Below, one piece after another: positions 1-10,942 of a DNA stretch of 64,000 bases. Source of the DNA: Alphaproteobacteria bacterium (lineage in GTDB: Bacteria > Pseudomonadota > Alphaproteobacteria > Sphingomonadales > Kordiimonadaceae). Under the pieces are notes generated by a model, which did no database searches, was not told the DNA's origin, and saw only the letters and a list, made by a program, of their open reading frames with translations. The stretch lies in NCBI GenBank assembly GCA_013372975.1, contig JABXIS010000004.1:62001-126000 (forward strand), written 5' to 3'. Numbering within the stretch: position 1 is the first letter of the stretch; every line of letters begins with the position of its first letter. Made by a program: the position numbers and the translations under genes.

Positions 1-1740
1 TCGACCATGTTTGGGCAAGGCAACCCCACGGCTGCAAACCTCGAATTATTCTCGGCGGCTAGCAAGCCTGATCATGTGGCCCTGTTAATAATCGGGCCCG
101 ACAACACAGTGCTTTTTGCCGACAATGCGACATTTAAGGGTCAACCCGCCACCAGTCTACCCTTCGGCCTTGAGGCCAGCACGCTGAAACGTGCTAGCCT
201 AACCGGCCAGCTTGTCACCACCCGCAACGAAAAGGAACAATGGCTCACTGGCCACATTGGGCTGACCTATTTTGACGGCGGCAAGATGCAGCGCAATATT
301 TTGGTGATGATCCGCAGCACCAAAGCGCTGCACAACAGGATCAGCAGCCTAATTGTTTTGCCTCTCTCCATTCTTGGCGTTTCGCTTGTGGCAATCGCGG
401 TCATCATCTGGGCAATCACCTGGGCCAAGGTTGACAGGCGACTGGGCGCTTTACTGACAGCGTCCCGTCAGCTTGCCACCAAAGATCATGCTGCGCTCGA
501 ATTGCCTGTTTCAGGGCGAGACGAATTTGGACAGATCGCCAAACAACTACTTGCTACATACGACGTGCTGGAGAAACAAAGGATCGAGTTGGAACAGGCG
601 GCCGAACAAGCCGAAGCTGCCAATCTGGCCAAGTCAGAATTTCTGTCCAACATGAGCCACGAAATTCGTACGCCTATGAATGGGGTGATTGGCAGCCTTC
701 AACTGATGTTATCTTCCAAAAGTGACAATGAAAAACGCGAGCTTGCCGAAGCCGCGCACAGCAGCGCTGTCGCCCTTTTGCATATCATCAATGATATTCT
801 TGATTTCTCCAAACTCGAGGCAGGCAAGATTGACATTCGCCCTGCCCCGTTCCTGCCATCACGTATGCTGCGGGATATCGAACTGCTGATGCGGCCAGTG
901 GCAAGCGAACGACAAAACACCTTGTTGTGCAAGCAAGATGAAAACCTCGATGCCTGGATTTCTGCCGATGAAATTCGCCTCAGGCAGGTGATCAACAATT
1001 TGCTGGGCAATGCCCTCAAGTTCACTGAAAATGGAACTGTTGCAGTGGACATGCACCTTGAAAAGCAACAAGGCAATTCTGGCTCTTTGCATGTGCGGGT
1101 GCAGGATACCGGCGTCGGCATCAGCGAGGAAGACCTCAACAAGCTTTTCGAACGGTTCAGCCAACTTGAAAACGCCCGAAAAGTAGGCGGCACCGGTTTG
1201 GGCCTCGCCATCAGCGAACAACTGGTAAAATTGATGGGCGGGGAAATAGGCGTTGAAAGCACCCCTGGCGAAGGGAGCTGCTTCTTCTTCCATGTGCCTG
1301 TTGAGATCAATGCAAGCATGGCATCAAACGAAGATGGCCAAACACATGCCGAAAAGGCATACAATATATTGGTAGCCGAGGACGTTGCCCTCAATCAGAT
1401 TCTGATCCAGAAAATGCTTTCCCGCCTTGGCCACTCAGCCACAATGGCAGCAAACGGCCTTGAAGCAATTGAATGTCTGGAAGCATCGTCTCCAGGCACC
1501 TATGATATGATCTTGATGGATAATCAGATGCCAGTGATGGACGGCATTGAAGCCGCAACGCGCATCCGTGCACGCGTTGATGATCACTCACATATTCCCA
1601 TTATTGCCCTTACTGCGGACGCCATGGCAGAGCAGCGGCAAGCTTTCACCAAGGCCGGCATGAATGGCTTCGTCAGCAAGCCGATCGAGATTGACAGGCT
1701 GCGCTTCGAAATCTCTCGCATCATGTCCGAGCAAGCCTGA
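1..1740 (+). CDS. Hybrid sensor histidine kinase (5' end outside window)
   Basis: The reading frame is open to the first base, so the true start and probably a first membrane segment lie outside the window. Counting from the first Met at base 7: a sensor region ending in one membrane helix (about residues 112-140), a HAMP-like linker, a HisKA domain with the phospho-acceptor His near residue 218 ([12 protein letters not shown]), an HATPase with DTGVGIS and [10 protein letters not shown] boxes, and a C-terminal receiver with [11 protein letters not shown] and the ALTADA switch region. The receiver Asp implies an internal phosphorelay. No cognate regulator is visible; the next gene is convergent. 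The ligand is unknown. The class is clear, the pathway is not. Confidence 0.93.
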   Translation, partial: STMFGQGNPTAANLELFSAASKPDHVALLIIGPDNTVLFADNATFKGQPATSLPFGLEASTLKRASLTGQLVTTRNEKEQWLTGHIGLTYFDGGKMQRNILVMIRSTKALHNRISSLIVLPLSILGVSLVAIAVIIWAITWAKVDRRLGALLTASRQLATKDHAALELPVSGRDEFGQIAKQLLATYDVLEKQRIELEQAAEQAEAANLAKSEFLSNMSHEIRTPMNGVIGSLQLMLSSKSDNEKRELAEAAHSSAVALLHIINDILDFSKLEAGKIDIRPAPFLPSRMLRDIELLMRPVASERQNTLLCKQDENLDAWISADEIRLRQVINNLLGNALKFTENGTVAVDMHLEKQQGNSGSLHVRVQDTGVGISEEDLNKLFERFSQLENARKVGGTGLGLAISEQLVKLMGGEIGVESTPGEGSCFFFHVPVEINASMASNEDGQTHAEKAYNILVAEDVALNQILIQKMLSRLGHSATMAANGLEAIECLEASSPGTYDMILMDNQMPVMDGIEAATRIRARVDDHSHIPIIALTADAMAEQRQAFTKAGMNGFVSKPIEIDRLRFEISRIMSEQA

Positions 1741-1758
1741 CTCTCGCTCTCGTAGCTA

Positions 1759-2466
1759 CTAGATTTCTCCCCGCGCCCTGTATATCTGCAGGGTTTTGAG
1801 TGCGCGGCGATAATGATAGGCCATCTGCTCGTCAGCATAACGATGCTCCTGCCCAACGGGGCAAGCCTGACGGGCATGGCAGGTATGGGTGCAACTGGAT
1901 CCTTCAGAAAGCCGATGATCAAAGCATGCTGGCGCCGCCAAACCGTCCACCCTTATCGCACCACCCGGACAGGCTGTTATACAGGGTTTGTCTTCACAGA
2001 TATCGCAGGGGTTCTGGCCCATCATCTTCTCAGTCAGCTCAAAATCGCTGTCAGCTATAACCAAGGCCCGGTAGGCAAACCACAAGCCCCATGTTTCATT
2101 GATCCCCACACGCATCAGCGAGGGATGATGCCAACCTGCAATGTCGCCAAGAGTCGTCAACGACACTCCTGTCCCGTTTCCAGGATAAAGAAATTCAAAT
2201 GATGAACAGGCCTCCGCCGCTTCAAGGCATTGTGCAACGATCTCTCGGCTGAAGGTGTCAATCGGGTTATCGCCGGTCATCTCCCCTACAGCCTGCCACA
2301 AGGCTGTACCACCATGACCAATCAGAATCGCTTGTCTGAATCGGCCGGCATCACGGCCTGCGATGAGCGATTCCCGTTTATCTGGGGGCAAGCTAGCCAA
2401 ATCCAGTACAGCAACTAGATTAAGCCCGGCCTTTGCCAGAGCCCGCGTGTCAATTTTTTGTCTCAT
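1759..2466 (-). CDS. QueG-like 4Fe-4S protein, short form
   Basis: 235 aa. The Cys pattern CDICEDKPCITACP followed about 30 residues later by CTHTCHARQACP looks like the ferredoxin module of epoxyqueuosine reductase (QueG), but the protein is far shorter than QueG and lacks its C-terminal HEAT-like part. It is therefore better called a QueG-like ferredoxin protein than a queuosine enzyme. The ATG at 2466 is preceded by GAAGGGG, a good ribosome site. It converges on the histidine kinase and diverges from the tRNA gene. The second cluster is irregular (CxxxC then C 5 residues on), so whether one or two clusters are bound is open. Confidence 0.7.
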   Translation of the reverse strand: MRQKIDTRALAKAGLNLVAVLDLASLPPDKRESLIAGRDAGRFRQAILIGHGGTALWQAVGEMTGDNPIDTFSREIVAQCLEAAEACSSFEFLYPGNGTGVSLTTLGDIAGWHHPSLMRVGINETWGLWFAYRALVIADSDFELTEKMMGQNPCDICEDKPCITACPGGAIRVDGLAAPACFDHRLSEGSSCTHTCHARQACPVGQEHRYADEQMAYHYRRALKTLQIYRARGEI

Positions 2467-2638
2467 AAAACCCCTTCAAACGTCCGAAAAGCTAACCTCG
2501 GGCGTCCCTCAACACAAGGGGAACTGCGGGATTTATGCAAAATGAAATTTTTCTTACCAAAAGCACTTGCGCTGATTTTTTTTTGTGTTAGAAGATGCGC
2601 CCACGGACGCAGCGTCACCTACGACGCCTCTGGAAAGT

Positions 2639-2714
<76 letters not shown>

Positions 2715-2801
2715 CTTTCCCCCCTCCGTTCCCCAAATAGACAGCCTAGCATCTGCATCGCTCAGCGCCTGTTTTCGTGCGCGCATCTTCCGCAAAAACA
2801 A

Positions 2802-2836
2802 AAACACTGCCATCCCCTCAAAGGATGACAGTGTTT
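2802..2836 (-). terminator. Rho-independent terminator of the alpha/beta hydrolase gene
   Basis: Inverted repeat AAACACTG-C-CATCC / GGATG-A-CAGTGTTT with a 7-nt loop. Read on the minus strand it is followed by a T-rich tail (GTTTTTGTTTTTG). It lies about 40 bp beyond the stop codon at 2877. Confidence 0.8.
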
Positions 2837-2876
2837 ATGACCCGGGCACCCCACATACCCTTATATCGATGAGCGC

Positions 2877-3752
2877 CTATGCAGCGATCGTCAGCGGCGC
2901 GCTATCAAGATTGATCGAGCTAAGGATCGTATCCACATTGGCGCGGAAACGCTCCACATGCACCATATGGTCTGCATCGGCGACAGAGATAAAGCGACCG
3001 CGGCGGAAGCTTTCCGCCACCCGCTTGTTGGCCTCAACCGGCACAAAATGATCATATTCACCGGTATAAACCGTAGTCGGCACATCCGGCATCATGCGCA
3101 GGTCGGTCTGGCCGTCGCGGAGGATACGCAGTGTATTATGTTTGAACTGTTCGCGGATACCACGGGATGACGTTACGAGCGCGTGGCGCAGTTTCTCAGC
3201 CGCAATACGGGCCAGGCGGTTCTTGGCTCGCAGCTCAGGATTGGTCATCAGGTTGGTGAAGCCGTCGGCGAAATCTTCGATGCGGTCCCACTCCAACAGG
3301 AAAAGAAGTTGGTTGAACTGAAACTCAAGCTCTTTCGGCAGGCTCGCCATCGCAGAACACAATACTAAATTGTTCACACCCACGAATTTCTGCGCATAGC
3401 GCATGGCAACGATGCTGCCATAAGAACCACCAAGCAGATTGATTGCGTTTACGCCAACACTTTTCAGGCTTCTGTTGATGGCATCGCAAATGAAATCAAA
3501 GTCAAACTCATGTGGCAACACGCCCGTGTTACCGTTGCCTGGCGTATCGATTGTGATGACCCAGGTTTTTTCCGCAAGCGCGCGGCTTACTTTTTCAACT
3601 CGGTCAATATTCTGAAAGGCGCCGCCAATGAAAACGAGGGGGATATCTGTCAACCCCTTCGAATATTGCTTCATATGGATCGGGAAACCTTCATACGAAA
3701 GTATGTGAAAATCCGTCCCAAGCGGTAACGAGTGGACTTCTGCGGTGGGCAT
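2877..3752 (-). CDS. Alpha/beta-fold hydrolase
   Basis: 291 aa, no signal peptide, so cytoplasmic. The nucleophile elbow is GGSYGS (Ser near residue 110). The acid is likely the Asp in TGEYDHFVP, and the base the His in DADHMVHVE near the C terminus. Length and layout match single-domain alpha/beta hydrolases (MhpC/YheT-like). The substrate cannot be told. It is a single-gene unit with its own terminator, and a CtrA-like box sits about 80-95 bp upstream of its start. Confidence 0.85.
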   Translation of the reverse strand: MPTAEVHSLPLGTDFHILSYEGFPIHMKQYSKGLTDIPLVFIGGAFQNIDRVEKVSRALAEKTWVITIDTPGNGNTGVLPHEFDFDFICDAINRSLKSVGVNAINLLGGSYGSIVAMRYAQKFVGVNNLVLCSAMASLPKELEFQFNQLLFLLEWDRIEDFADGFTNLMTNPELRAKNRLARIAAEKLRHALVTSSRGIREQFKHNTLRILRDGQTDLRMMPDVPTTVYTGEYDHFVPVEANKRVAESFRRGRFISVADADHMVHVERFRANVDTILSSINLDSAPLTIAA

Positions 3753-3832
3753 TTGCTTTTCCTTGCGTTCAACTGGTGATCATTGCGTCTCTTTACTTGC
3801 TTGCCTGATTTTTTGTCTTTTTTGCCTTTTAG

Positions 3833-3848
3833 TTAATTTTCTATTAAC
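3833..3848 (+). promoter_or_regulatory. CtrA-like box TTAA-N7-TTAAC
   Basis: TTAA at 3833-3836, seven bases, TTAAC at 3844-3848. This matches the full CtrA consensus of Alphaproteobacteria. It lies in the 286-bp gap upstream of the minus-strand hydrolase (start 3752) and after the stop of the PAS_5 gene at 4039. The rest of the gap is AT-rich and I see no gene in it. Binding is inferred. Confidence 0.45.
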
Positions 3849-4038
3849 CAAATATTGCAAGGGGCCGTAATGGAGATGTAAGGAAAACACAAGAAGATTC
3901 AGGAATGCACAACCTTAAGGGCGTGAAATCCCATCATAGAGGGATATTTCGCATGCAAAATACCTTCGTGTAACAGAGTAACTTTTCAGAAAAATGAAAC
4001 CCGTTCTGGATTCGCCCATCCGTAAACACGGAAAAGGT

Positions 4039-4656
4039 CTAACGGTCATCCTTTGCCGGATGGAAATAGACATGTTCGCCAGGCTCAAGACTTCGCAGTA
4101 GCTTACCAGGCAACCCTGCCCCTATATCAAAGAAATGTCGCTCTACAAGCTCGGTATCACCAAAGCGGGTATTGCCGAATTCACGTTTGAGCTGATCTTC
4201 CTCAATAACCGTACCCGTGCCCACAAAATAGCGAACGTTTCCAAACGGATCGAGCAACGGCAGCTGCAACGTACGATAGTAGAAATGATTGCCTAGTCTG
4301 TTAGGCGCTGAACGTGTCAGCATGCCTGCACATGGGGTATCCCTTAGGGCTTTGTAATAGTCGCGCTCGCCGTCGCGCAGGGGTTCCGGCGTCATTTCAA
4401 ACACATTCGTGCCGGTGAGGTCTTCACCTATCATACGGTCCAGTACGGTGCCTGTCTGCACAATGAATAGATCTTCAGCGCTTTGCCATTCGGTCAGAAA
4501 AACCTCAGGCAAAGTGCCGTTCACTTGAGATGAGGAAAAATCGGAGCGTTTCGGACACACTTGCCCCTCAGGACACGGCAGGCCGGTCCAGAATTTTATC
4601 AATTGCTCAGTTGCCCTGGAACTTCGTAGGGCTTCCAACGAACGCGAAATCAACAA
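4039..4656 (-). CDS. Stand-alone PAS_5 domain protein
   Basis: 205 aa from a TTG start with GGGG 7 nt upstream; the start is uncertain. The body fits the PAS_5 family of Alphaproteobacteria: an aromatic FW near the N terminus, a LPEVFLTEW strand, then the FIVQTGTVLDRMIGEDLTG signature, which corresponds to the family's usual fRyRlvGt...G.DltG. There is no output domain, so it probably senses a ligand or binds a partner. The C-terminal third (TGTVIEEDQLKREFGNTRFG) has no feature I recognise. It is divergent from a second PAS_5 gene across 407 bp; a third copy is at 49 kb. Confidence 0.75.
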   Translation of the reverse strand: MLISRSLEALRSSRATEQLIKFWTGLPCPEGQVCPKRSDFSSSQVNGTLPEVFLTEWQSAEDLFIVQTGTVLDRMIGEDLTGTNVFEMTPEPLRDGERDYYKALRDTPCAGMLTRSAPNRLGNHFYYRTLQLPLLDPFGNVRYFVGTGTVIEEDQLKREFGNTRFGDTELVERHFFDIGAGLPGKLLRSLEPGEHVYFHPAKDDR

Positions 4657-4811
4657 ACAACGACCCCAAACCTCAGACGGAATCCGTATCAGTACACATC
4701 ACTACCATCGAGGCAGCCGCCGAACTATGGCATAGCAGAATCCATGAAAGCAATGTTTCTGTGATTACTTTGCGTAATTTGAAAGAGAAGCTTTCTTTGT
4801 TTACAGAGCAC

Positions 4812-4825
4812 ACACCTTAAGGTGT
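4812..4825. promoter_or_regulatory. Perfect palindrome ACACCTTAAGGTGT in the divergent PAS_5 spacer
   Basis: A 14-bp perfect palindrome in the 407-bp spacer (4657-5063) between the two PAS_5 genes. The rest of the spacer is AT-rich and shows no convincing gene. It could be an operator for either gene; no regulator gene is adjacent. Confidence 0.35.
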
Positions 4826-4992
4826 AACAAAGACACATAGAAGTACCCTCCTCGCCCCTCTGACGAATGCGCGAAAGGCCAACAATAAGAAAGAAAAAAA
4901 CAGAGCAAGGGATGATTACCTAATATTATATCCCATTCGTGCTTTGTTCTCCACAAACAAGACAAACCGAAGAAAAAATTCCCAAATAATAC

Positions 4993-5008
4993 TTAAAAAC
5001 ACTTTAAC
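4993..5008 (+). promoter_or_regulatory. CtrA-like box TTAA-N7-TTAAC upstream of a PAS_5 gene
   Basis: TTAA 4993-4996, N7, TTAAC 5004-5008, about 55 bp before the ATG at 5064. That is a usual place for CtrA to activate or repress transcription. It is the second perfect match to this consensus within 1.2 kb. Confidence 0.5.
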
Positions 5009-5063
5009 CATAGCGATGTTTCGAATACATAGCCTGCGGTTTTGAGTATCCAAGGTTTGTATC

Positions 5064-5612
5064 ATGGTGTCCGGCATTCAGTTGATAAAAGGTGTCCTGT
5101 CAGGGAACCCCAGCGGAGGTTTTAGCCCCGCTGGAGGAAATTTCTCCGATAGCGGGAATGACGTAGAGGCCATGATCAGGCAGCGTGAGCTCGTTCTTCT
5201 GTATCAGTTCTGGCTTGAAAAGAAGACTGAGCGTGGCAGCATTCCTTCCCGTGCAGACATATCTCCTCGCGATCTGGGCCGCTTGCTTCCCCATATCGCC
5301 CTCGTAGATGTGCACGAACAGGAAGGCACACCCGAATTCACCTTCCGACTTTGCGGAACGCAGATCGCTGAAGATTGCGGCACGGACCTTACCGGAAAGA
5401 CATGGCATGACTATCCAAACGCAGGAAAAGTGATTGAACGGGCGCGAAAACTGGTACGCGACCTAGAGCCCTATTATGCCTGCAATATTCAGGCGAAATG
5501 GGCACCCAAAAGCTTCCATCATTATTCTGTTCTGGCACTGCCGCTTTCCGCTGATGGCACCAACGCCAACATGATACTGTATGGTGTAATCTTTCATCCC
5601 GACCTGAATTAG
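5064..5612 (+). CDS. Stand-alone PAS_5 domain protein
   Basis: 182 aa. After about 35 variable residues the PAS_5 pattern appears: LYQFW, then a basic stretch to DISPRDLGRLLPHIALVDV, then FTFRLCGTQIAEDCGTDLTG. The PAS fold runs to the end (SVLALPLSADGTNANMILYG) with no output domain, membrane helix or signal. The ATG at 5064 has AAGG 10 nt upstream. A CtrA-like box precedes it, so a cell-cycle or stress signalling role is a fair guess but not shown. The next gene starts 58 bp downstream on the same strand with its own ribosome site. Confidence 0.78.
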   Translation: MVSGIQLIKGVLSGNPSGGFSPAGGNFSDSGNDVEAMIRQRELVLLYQFWLEKKTERGSIPSRADISPRDLGRLLPHIALVDVHEQEGTPEFTFRLCGTQIAEDCGTDLTGKTWHDYPNAGKVIERARKLVRDLEPYYACNIQAKWAPKSFHHYSVLALPLSADGTNANMILYGVIFHPDLN

Positions 5613-5670
5613 CCTTTCGCCCCTCCTCGCAAGCATGCAATAGTCCTTGCGGGTAACGGAGGGGACATTC

Positions 5671-6579
5671 ATGCGCATCCTGTTTTTCTGCATCGCCGCC
5701 ATTCTGGCATTTGCCAAGCCACCAAATGCCTGGTCAGACATGAAGCTAGTCATGCTTGGCACAGGTACCCCAAACGCCGACCCCACCCGCTCAGGCCCAG
5801 CATTAGCCATCACCTTTGGCGGCAAGGCCTATCTGGTGGATGCAGGCCCCGGGGTGGTACGCCGTGCAGCCGCTGCGGAGCAAAAAGGCGTTCCAGAACT
5901 GGCACAACCCAATCTGGACCTTATCTTCATCACCCACCTGCATTCAGACCATACATTGGGGCTCGCGGACCTGATGTTCACACCCTGGGTGCTCGAACGC
6001 GACCATGCACTCACCCTTTTTGGCCCTGTCGGTAGCGAAGATATGATCAGCCACCTTTCCGCAGCTTATCGCACCGATGTTGAAATGCGCCTCAGCGGCC
6101 TTGAACCTGCAAACCCCGACGGTTTCAAGGTGGACCTGACAGAGATCGGCGCCAGTCCCTTGCTTCTGGACAGCAATGGCATGAAGGTTTCCGCAATTCC
6201 TGTCCTGCACGGTAGCTGGAAACACGCCTTTGGCTTCAAGTTTGAAGCAGGTGGCAAAATCATTGTGGTCTCTGGAGATGCTCGACCGAGCCCAACCCTC
6301 GTTGAAGCTGCCAAAGGCGCTGATATTCTTGTACATGAAGTCTATTCAGACGCGGGCTGGAAGCGCCGAGAGCCAGTTTGGCAGAAATACCACGCAAGTT
6401 TCCACACATCTGCAAGCGAGCTCGCTGCAATTGCGGAAAAAGCGCAGCCAAAGCTACTGGTGCTTACTCACCAGCTATATTGGGGCACATCAGACGAGGA
6501 TCTGGTAAAAGAAATCCGGGCCGCAGGCTATGACGGCCCGGTTGTTTCTGCGAAAGACCTGGATATATTCACCCCGTAG
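5671..6579 (+). CDS. Exported metallo-beta-lactamase-fold hydrolase (RNase Z-like fold)
   Basis: 302 aa from the ATG at 5671, which has GGAGGGG 8 nt upstream; an in-frame ATG at 5647 lacks this. The N terminus is a signal peptide (ILFFCIAAILAFA), so the mature enzyme is probably periplasmic. The zinc motif is THLHSDH near residue 92, with a later GDARPSP Asp, HEVYSD, and a final LTHQLYWG His, as in the ElaC/arylsulfatase-like branch. Export argues against tRNA 3' processing; a phosphodiesterase or arylsulfatase-type activity is more likely. The substrate is unknown. Confidence 0.85.
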   Translation: MRILFFCIAAILAFAKPPNAWSDMKLVMLGTGTPNADPTRSGPALAITFGGKAYLVDAGPGVVRRAAAAEQKGVPELAQPNLDLIFITHLHSDHTLGLADLMFTPWVLERDHALTLFGPVGSEDMISHLSAAYRTDVEMRLSGLEPANPDGFKVDLTEIGASPLLLDSNGMKVSAIPVLHGSWKHAFGFKFEAGGKIIVVSGDARPSPTLVEAAKGADILVHEVYSDAGWKRREPVWQKYHASFHTSASELAAIAEKAQPKLLVLTHQLYWGTSDEDLVKEIRAAGYDGPVVSAKDLDIFTP

Positions 6580-6584
6580 CGCCG

Positions 6585-6896
6585 TCAGGCTTCGTCAGGC
6601 ACCTCAATCGGGCTATCTGCCTGATTAGCGATCGTCCGCAGCAAGAAGGGCGCTGTAATACCAATATTGACCGCTACAATCGCCCCCAAATTCTGCCCGG
6701 CACTCACATATACAAAAGCAAGTCCACCCCCCAGTAGTGCGTGAATTGCAAGCGCTAACCAATAGAGTTTGCCGAAGTTTGGCCACTGACTTTTGGGTAA
6801 TTTATATAATTCCAGAAAATCCAACAGCTTGTAGCCAATGGCCCCGCCACCCGCGAACCATACTGGATCAGGGACCTGAGTCAGAAATTCCATCAT
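6585..6896 (-). CDS. Small membrane protein of unknown function, coupled to an HTH gene
   Basis: 103 aa. Two or three hydrophobic segments can be seen (about residues 12-28, 42-64 and 67-88: LYWLALAIHALLGGGLAFVY, then a glycine-rich LGAIVAVNIGITAPFLL), ending in an acidic tail. Its start overlaps the stop of the upstream HTH gene by 4 bp (ATGA type), so the two are translationally coupled and likely act together. I do not recognise the family. Confidence 0.7.
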   Translation of the reverse strand: MMEFLTQVPDPVWFAGGGAIGYKLLDFLELYKLPKSQWPNFGKLYWLALAIHALLGGGLAFVYVSAGQNLGAIVAVNIGITAPFLLRTIANQADSPIEVPDEA

Positions 6897-7165
6897 CTGG
6901 CCCTCCCCTTGAACGCGCCCAAGAGCTGTGATCCGATGCTATTGTTCGAGGCAAAGGTCTCCCGTAACGTAAAAAGGTCTTCCCCCTTTGTGGACGGTAC
7001 CGAAGATTGAACAACCGCATCTTCCTTCAGTTTCAGAACGTGTCGAACCTCATCCTCCGCGACTTCGGCTTCCTTCGCCAAGCCTCGCACAGTACGCCAT
7101 TTGAACTTGTCGTTCCCAAGCGCTGCCAACACGCGATCTATATTCTGTTTCGGAATCTCTACCAT
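6893..7165 (-). CDS. Small winged-helix-like protein, partner of the membrane protein
   Basis: 90 aa. The N-terminal half has the helix-turn-helix spacing of a winged helix: NIDRVLAALGNDKFKWRTVRGLAKEAEVAEDEVRHVLK. The C-terminal half (GEDLFTLRETFASNNSIGSQLLGAFKG) could contact the membrane partner. It lies 70 bp after metH and is followed with a 4-bp overlap by the membrane gene. Its ribosome site lies inside a hairpin (7169-7203). I do not recognise the family; DNA binding is inferred from the fold pattern only. Confidence 0.65.
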   Translation of the reverse strand: MVEIPKQNIDRVLAALGNDKFKWRTVRGLAKEAEVAEDEVRHVLKLKEDAVVQSSVPSTKGEDLFTLRETFASNNSIGSQLLGAFKGRAR

Positions 7166-7168
7166 GGA

Positions 7169-7203
7169 AATGCTCTCCCCACATTGTCGATGGAGAGAGC
7201 ATT
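7169..7203 (-). promoter_or_regulatory. Hairpin covering the ribosome site of the HTH gene
   Basis: Arms AATGCTCTC (7169-7177) and GAGAGCATT (7195-7203) pair perfectly over 9 bp, loop 17 nt. On the minus strand the 3' arm contains GGGGAGAG, the only plausible Shine-Dalgarno, and ends 3 nt before the ATG at 7165. The 5' arm begins 33 nt after the metH stop. It could be a translation switch or the weak end of the met transcript; no strong T-run follows. Confidence 0.5.
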
Positions 7204-7235
7204 ATCTACCAAAACGCGCAAAAATACAATCCGGG

Positions 7236-9866
<2,631 letters not shown>

Positions 9867-9871
9867 GATAT

Positions 9872-10939
9872 TTACTCAGCCGCATTGATGATTGAAATAG
9901 GATCGATGCCTGACAGGCGCATTGCAGGAGCAACCGTCGGTACTTTACGAGGCCTCACGCCTGCTACGCCATCCGCGATAGCTTTGATATGTTCTGGCGT
10001 CGTACCGCAACAGCCGCCAACAATATTCAGCAGCCCCTCTTCGGCCCAACCATGTAGGTGCGCACCTGTAACCTCAGGGCTTTCGTCATACTCGCCCATT
10101 TCGTTTGGCAGCCCCGCGTTTGGGTAGATAGCCACACGGGTGTCAGCAATGGCAGACAAGGTAACAGCGTGCGGACGCAGATGCTCGGCCCCGAAGGCAC
10201 AGTTGAGCCCAATAGTAAAAGGCTTGGCGTGCTTAACGGAATACCAAAAAGCTTCAATAGTCTGCCCCGAAAGGTTGCGCCCAGACATATCGGTCACCGT
10301 GCACGACAGCATGATCGGCAGCTCGATACCCCGCTCCTCGAATACGTCCTGAGTGGCGAAAATAGCCGCTTTGGCATTCAAGGTATCAAATACCGTTTCG
10401 ATAAGGATAATATCCGCGCCGCCATCAATCAGGCCTTCAACCTGTGTTTTGTAGGCCGCAACAACATCGTCAAAATTCACCTCCCGAAAACCCGGATTGT
10501 TCACGTCGGGCGAGACTGAAAGCGTTTTGTTGGTAGGGCCAATGGAACCCGCGACAAAGCGTGGCTTGTGGGGAGTCTTCGAAGTCCATTCATCTGCCAC
10601 CCGGCGTGCGAGCTTGGCTCCCTCCACATTAATCTCGTAGGCGAATTCCTGCATGTCATAGTCTGCCATCGAAATCGATGTGCCATTGAAGGTATTGGTT
10701 TCGATAATATCAGCACCGGCCTCAAGGAAAGCTGCATGAATGCCCGCGATCACGTCCGGGTTCGTCAAAACCAAAAGGTCGTTGTTACCCTTAAGGTCAG
10801 ATGGCCAATCCTTAAACCGTTCGCCGCGATAGTCGACTTCCTGCAGCTTGTGCTTCTGGATCATGGTTCCCATGGCACCGTCCATCACGAGGATGCGTTC
10901 ATTCGCCAGTTTTTCCAGTTGTGCTGTCTTGTCAGTCAT
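9872..10939 (-). CDS. metH: Methionine synthase, homocysteine-binding part
   Basis: 355 aa equal to the N-terminal zinc/homocysteine module of Met[12 protein letters not shown] at the start, then the zinc ligands as [13 protein letters not shown] and [11 protein letters not shown] near the C terminus. It ends naturally about 30 residues after the last zinc Cys, where the linker to the folate domain would begin. The B12 part starts 5 bp downstream, and the ATG at 10939 lies only 3 bp after the metF stop. The two parts must associate for turnover. Split MetH is known from several alphaproteobacterial lineages. Confidence 0.97.
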   Translation of the reverse strand: MTDKTAQLEKLANERILVMDGAMGTMIQKHKLQEVDYRGERFKDWPSDLKGNNDLLVLTNPDVIAGIHAAFLEAGADIIETNTFNGTSISMADYDMQEFAYEINVEGAKLARRVADEWTSKTPHKPRFVAGSIGPTNKTLSVSPDVNNPGFREVNFDDVVAAYKTQVEGLIDGGADIILIETVFDTLNAKAAIFATQDVFEERGIELPIMLSCTVTDMSGRNLSGQTIEAFWYSVKHAKPFTIGLNCAFGAEHLRPHAVTLSAIADTRVAIYPNAGLPNEMGEYDESPEVTGAHLHGWAEEGLLNIVGGCCGTTPEHIKAIADGVAGVRPRKVPTVAPAMRLSGIDPISIINAAE

Positions 10940-10942
10940 GGC

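Noticed and set aside
4530-4820. 96-codon frame overlapping the PAS_5 start on the plus strand
   Set aside because: Half is antisense to the PAS_5 gene, the rest lies in the promoter spacer; no ribosome site and low-complexity sequence.
9867-9871. Possible frameshift splitting metH
   Set aside because: The break is at a domain border, each part has its own start and stop, and no domain motif is lost.
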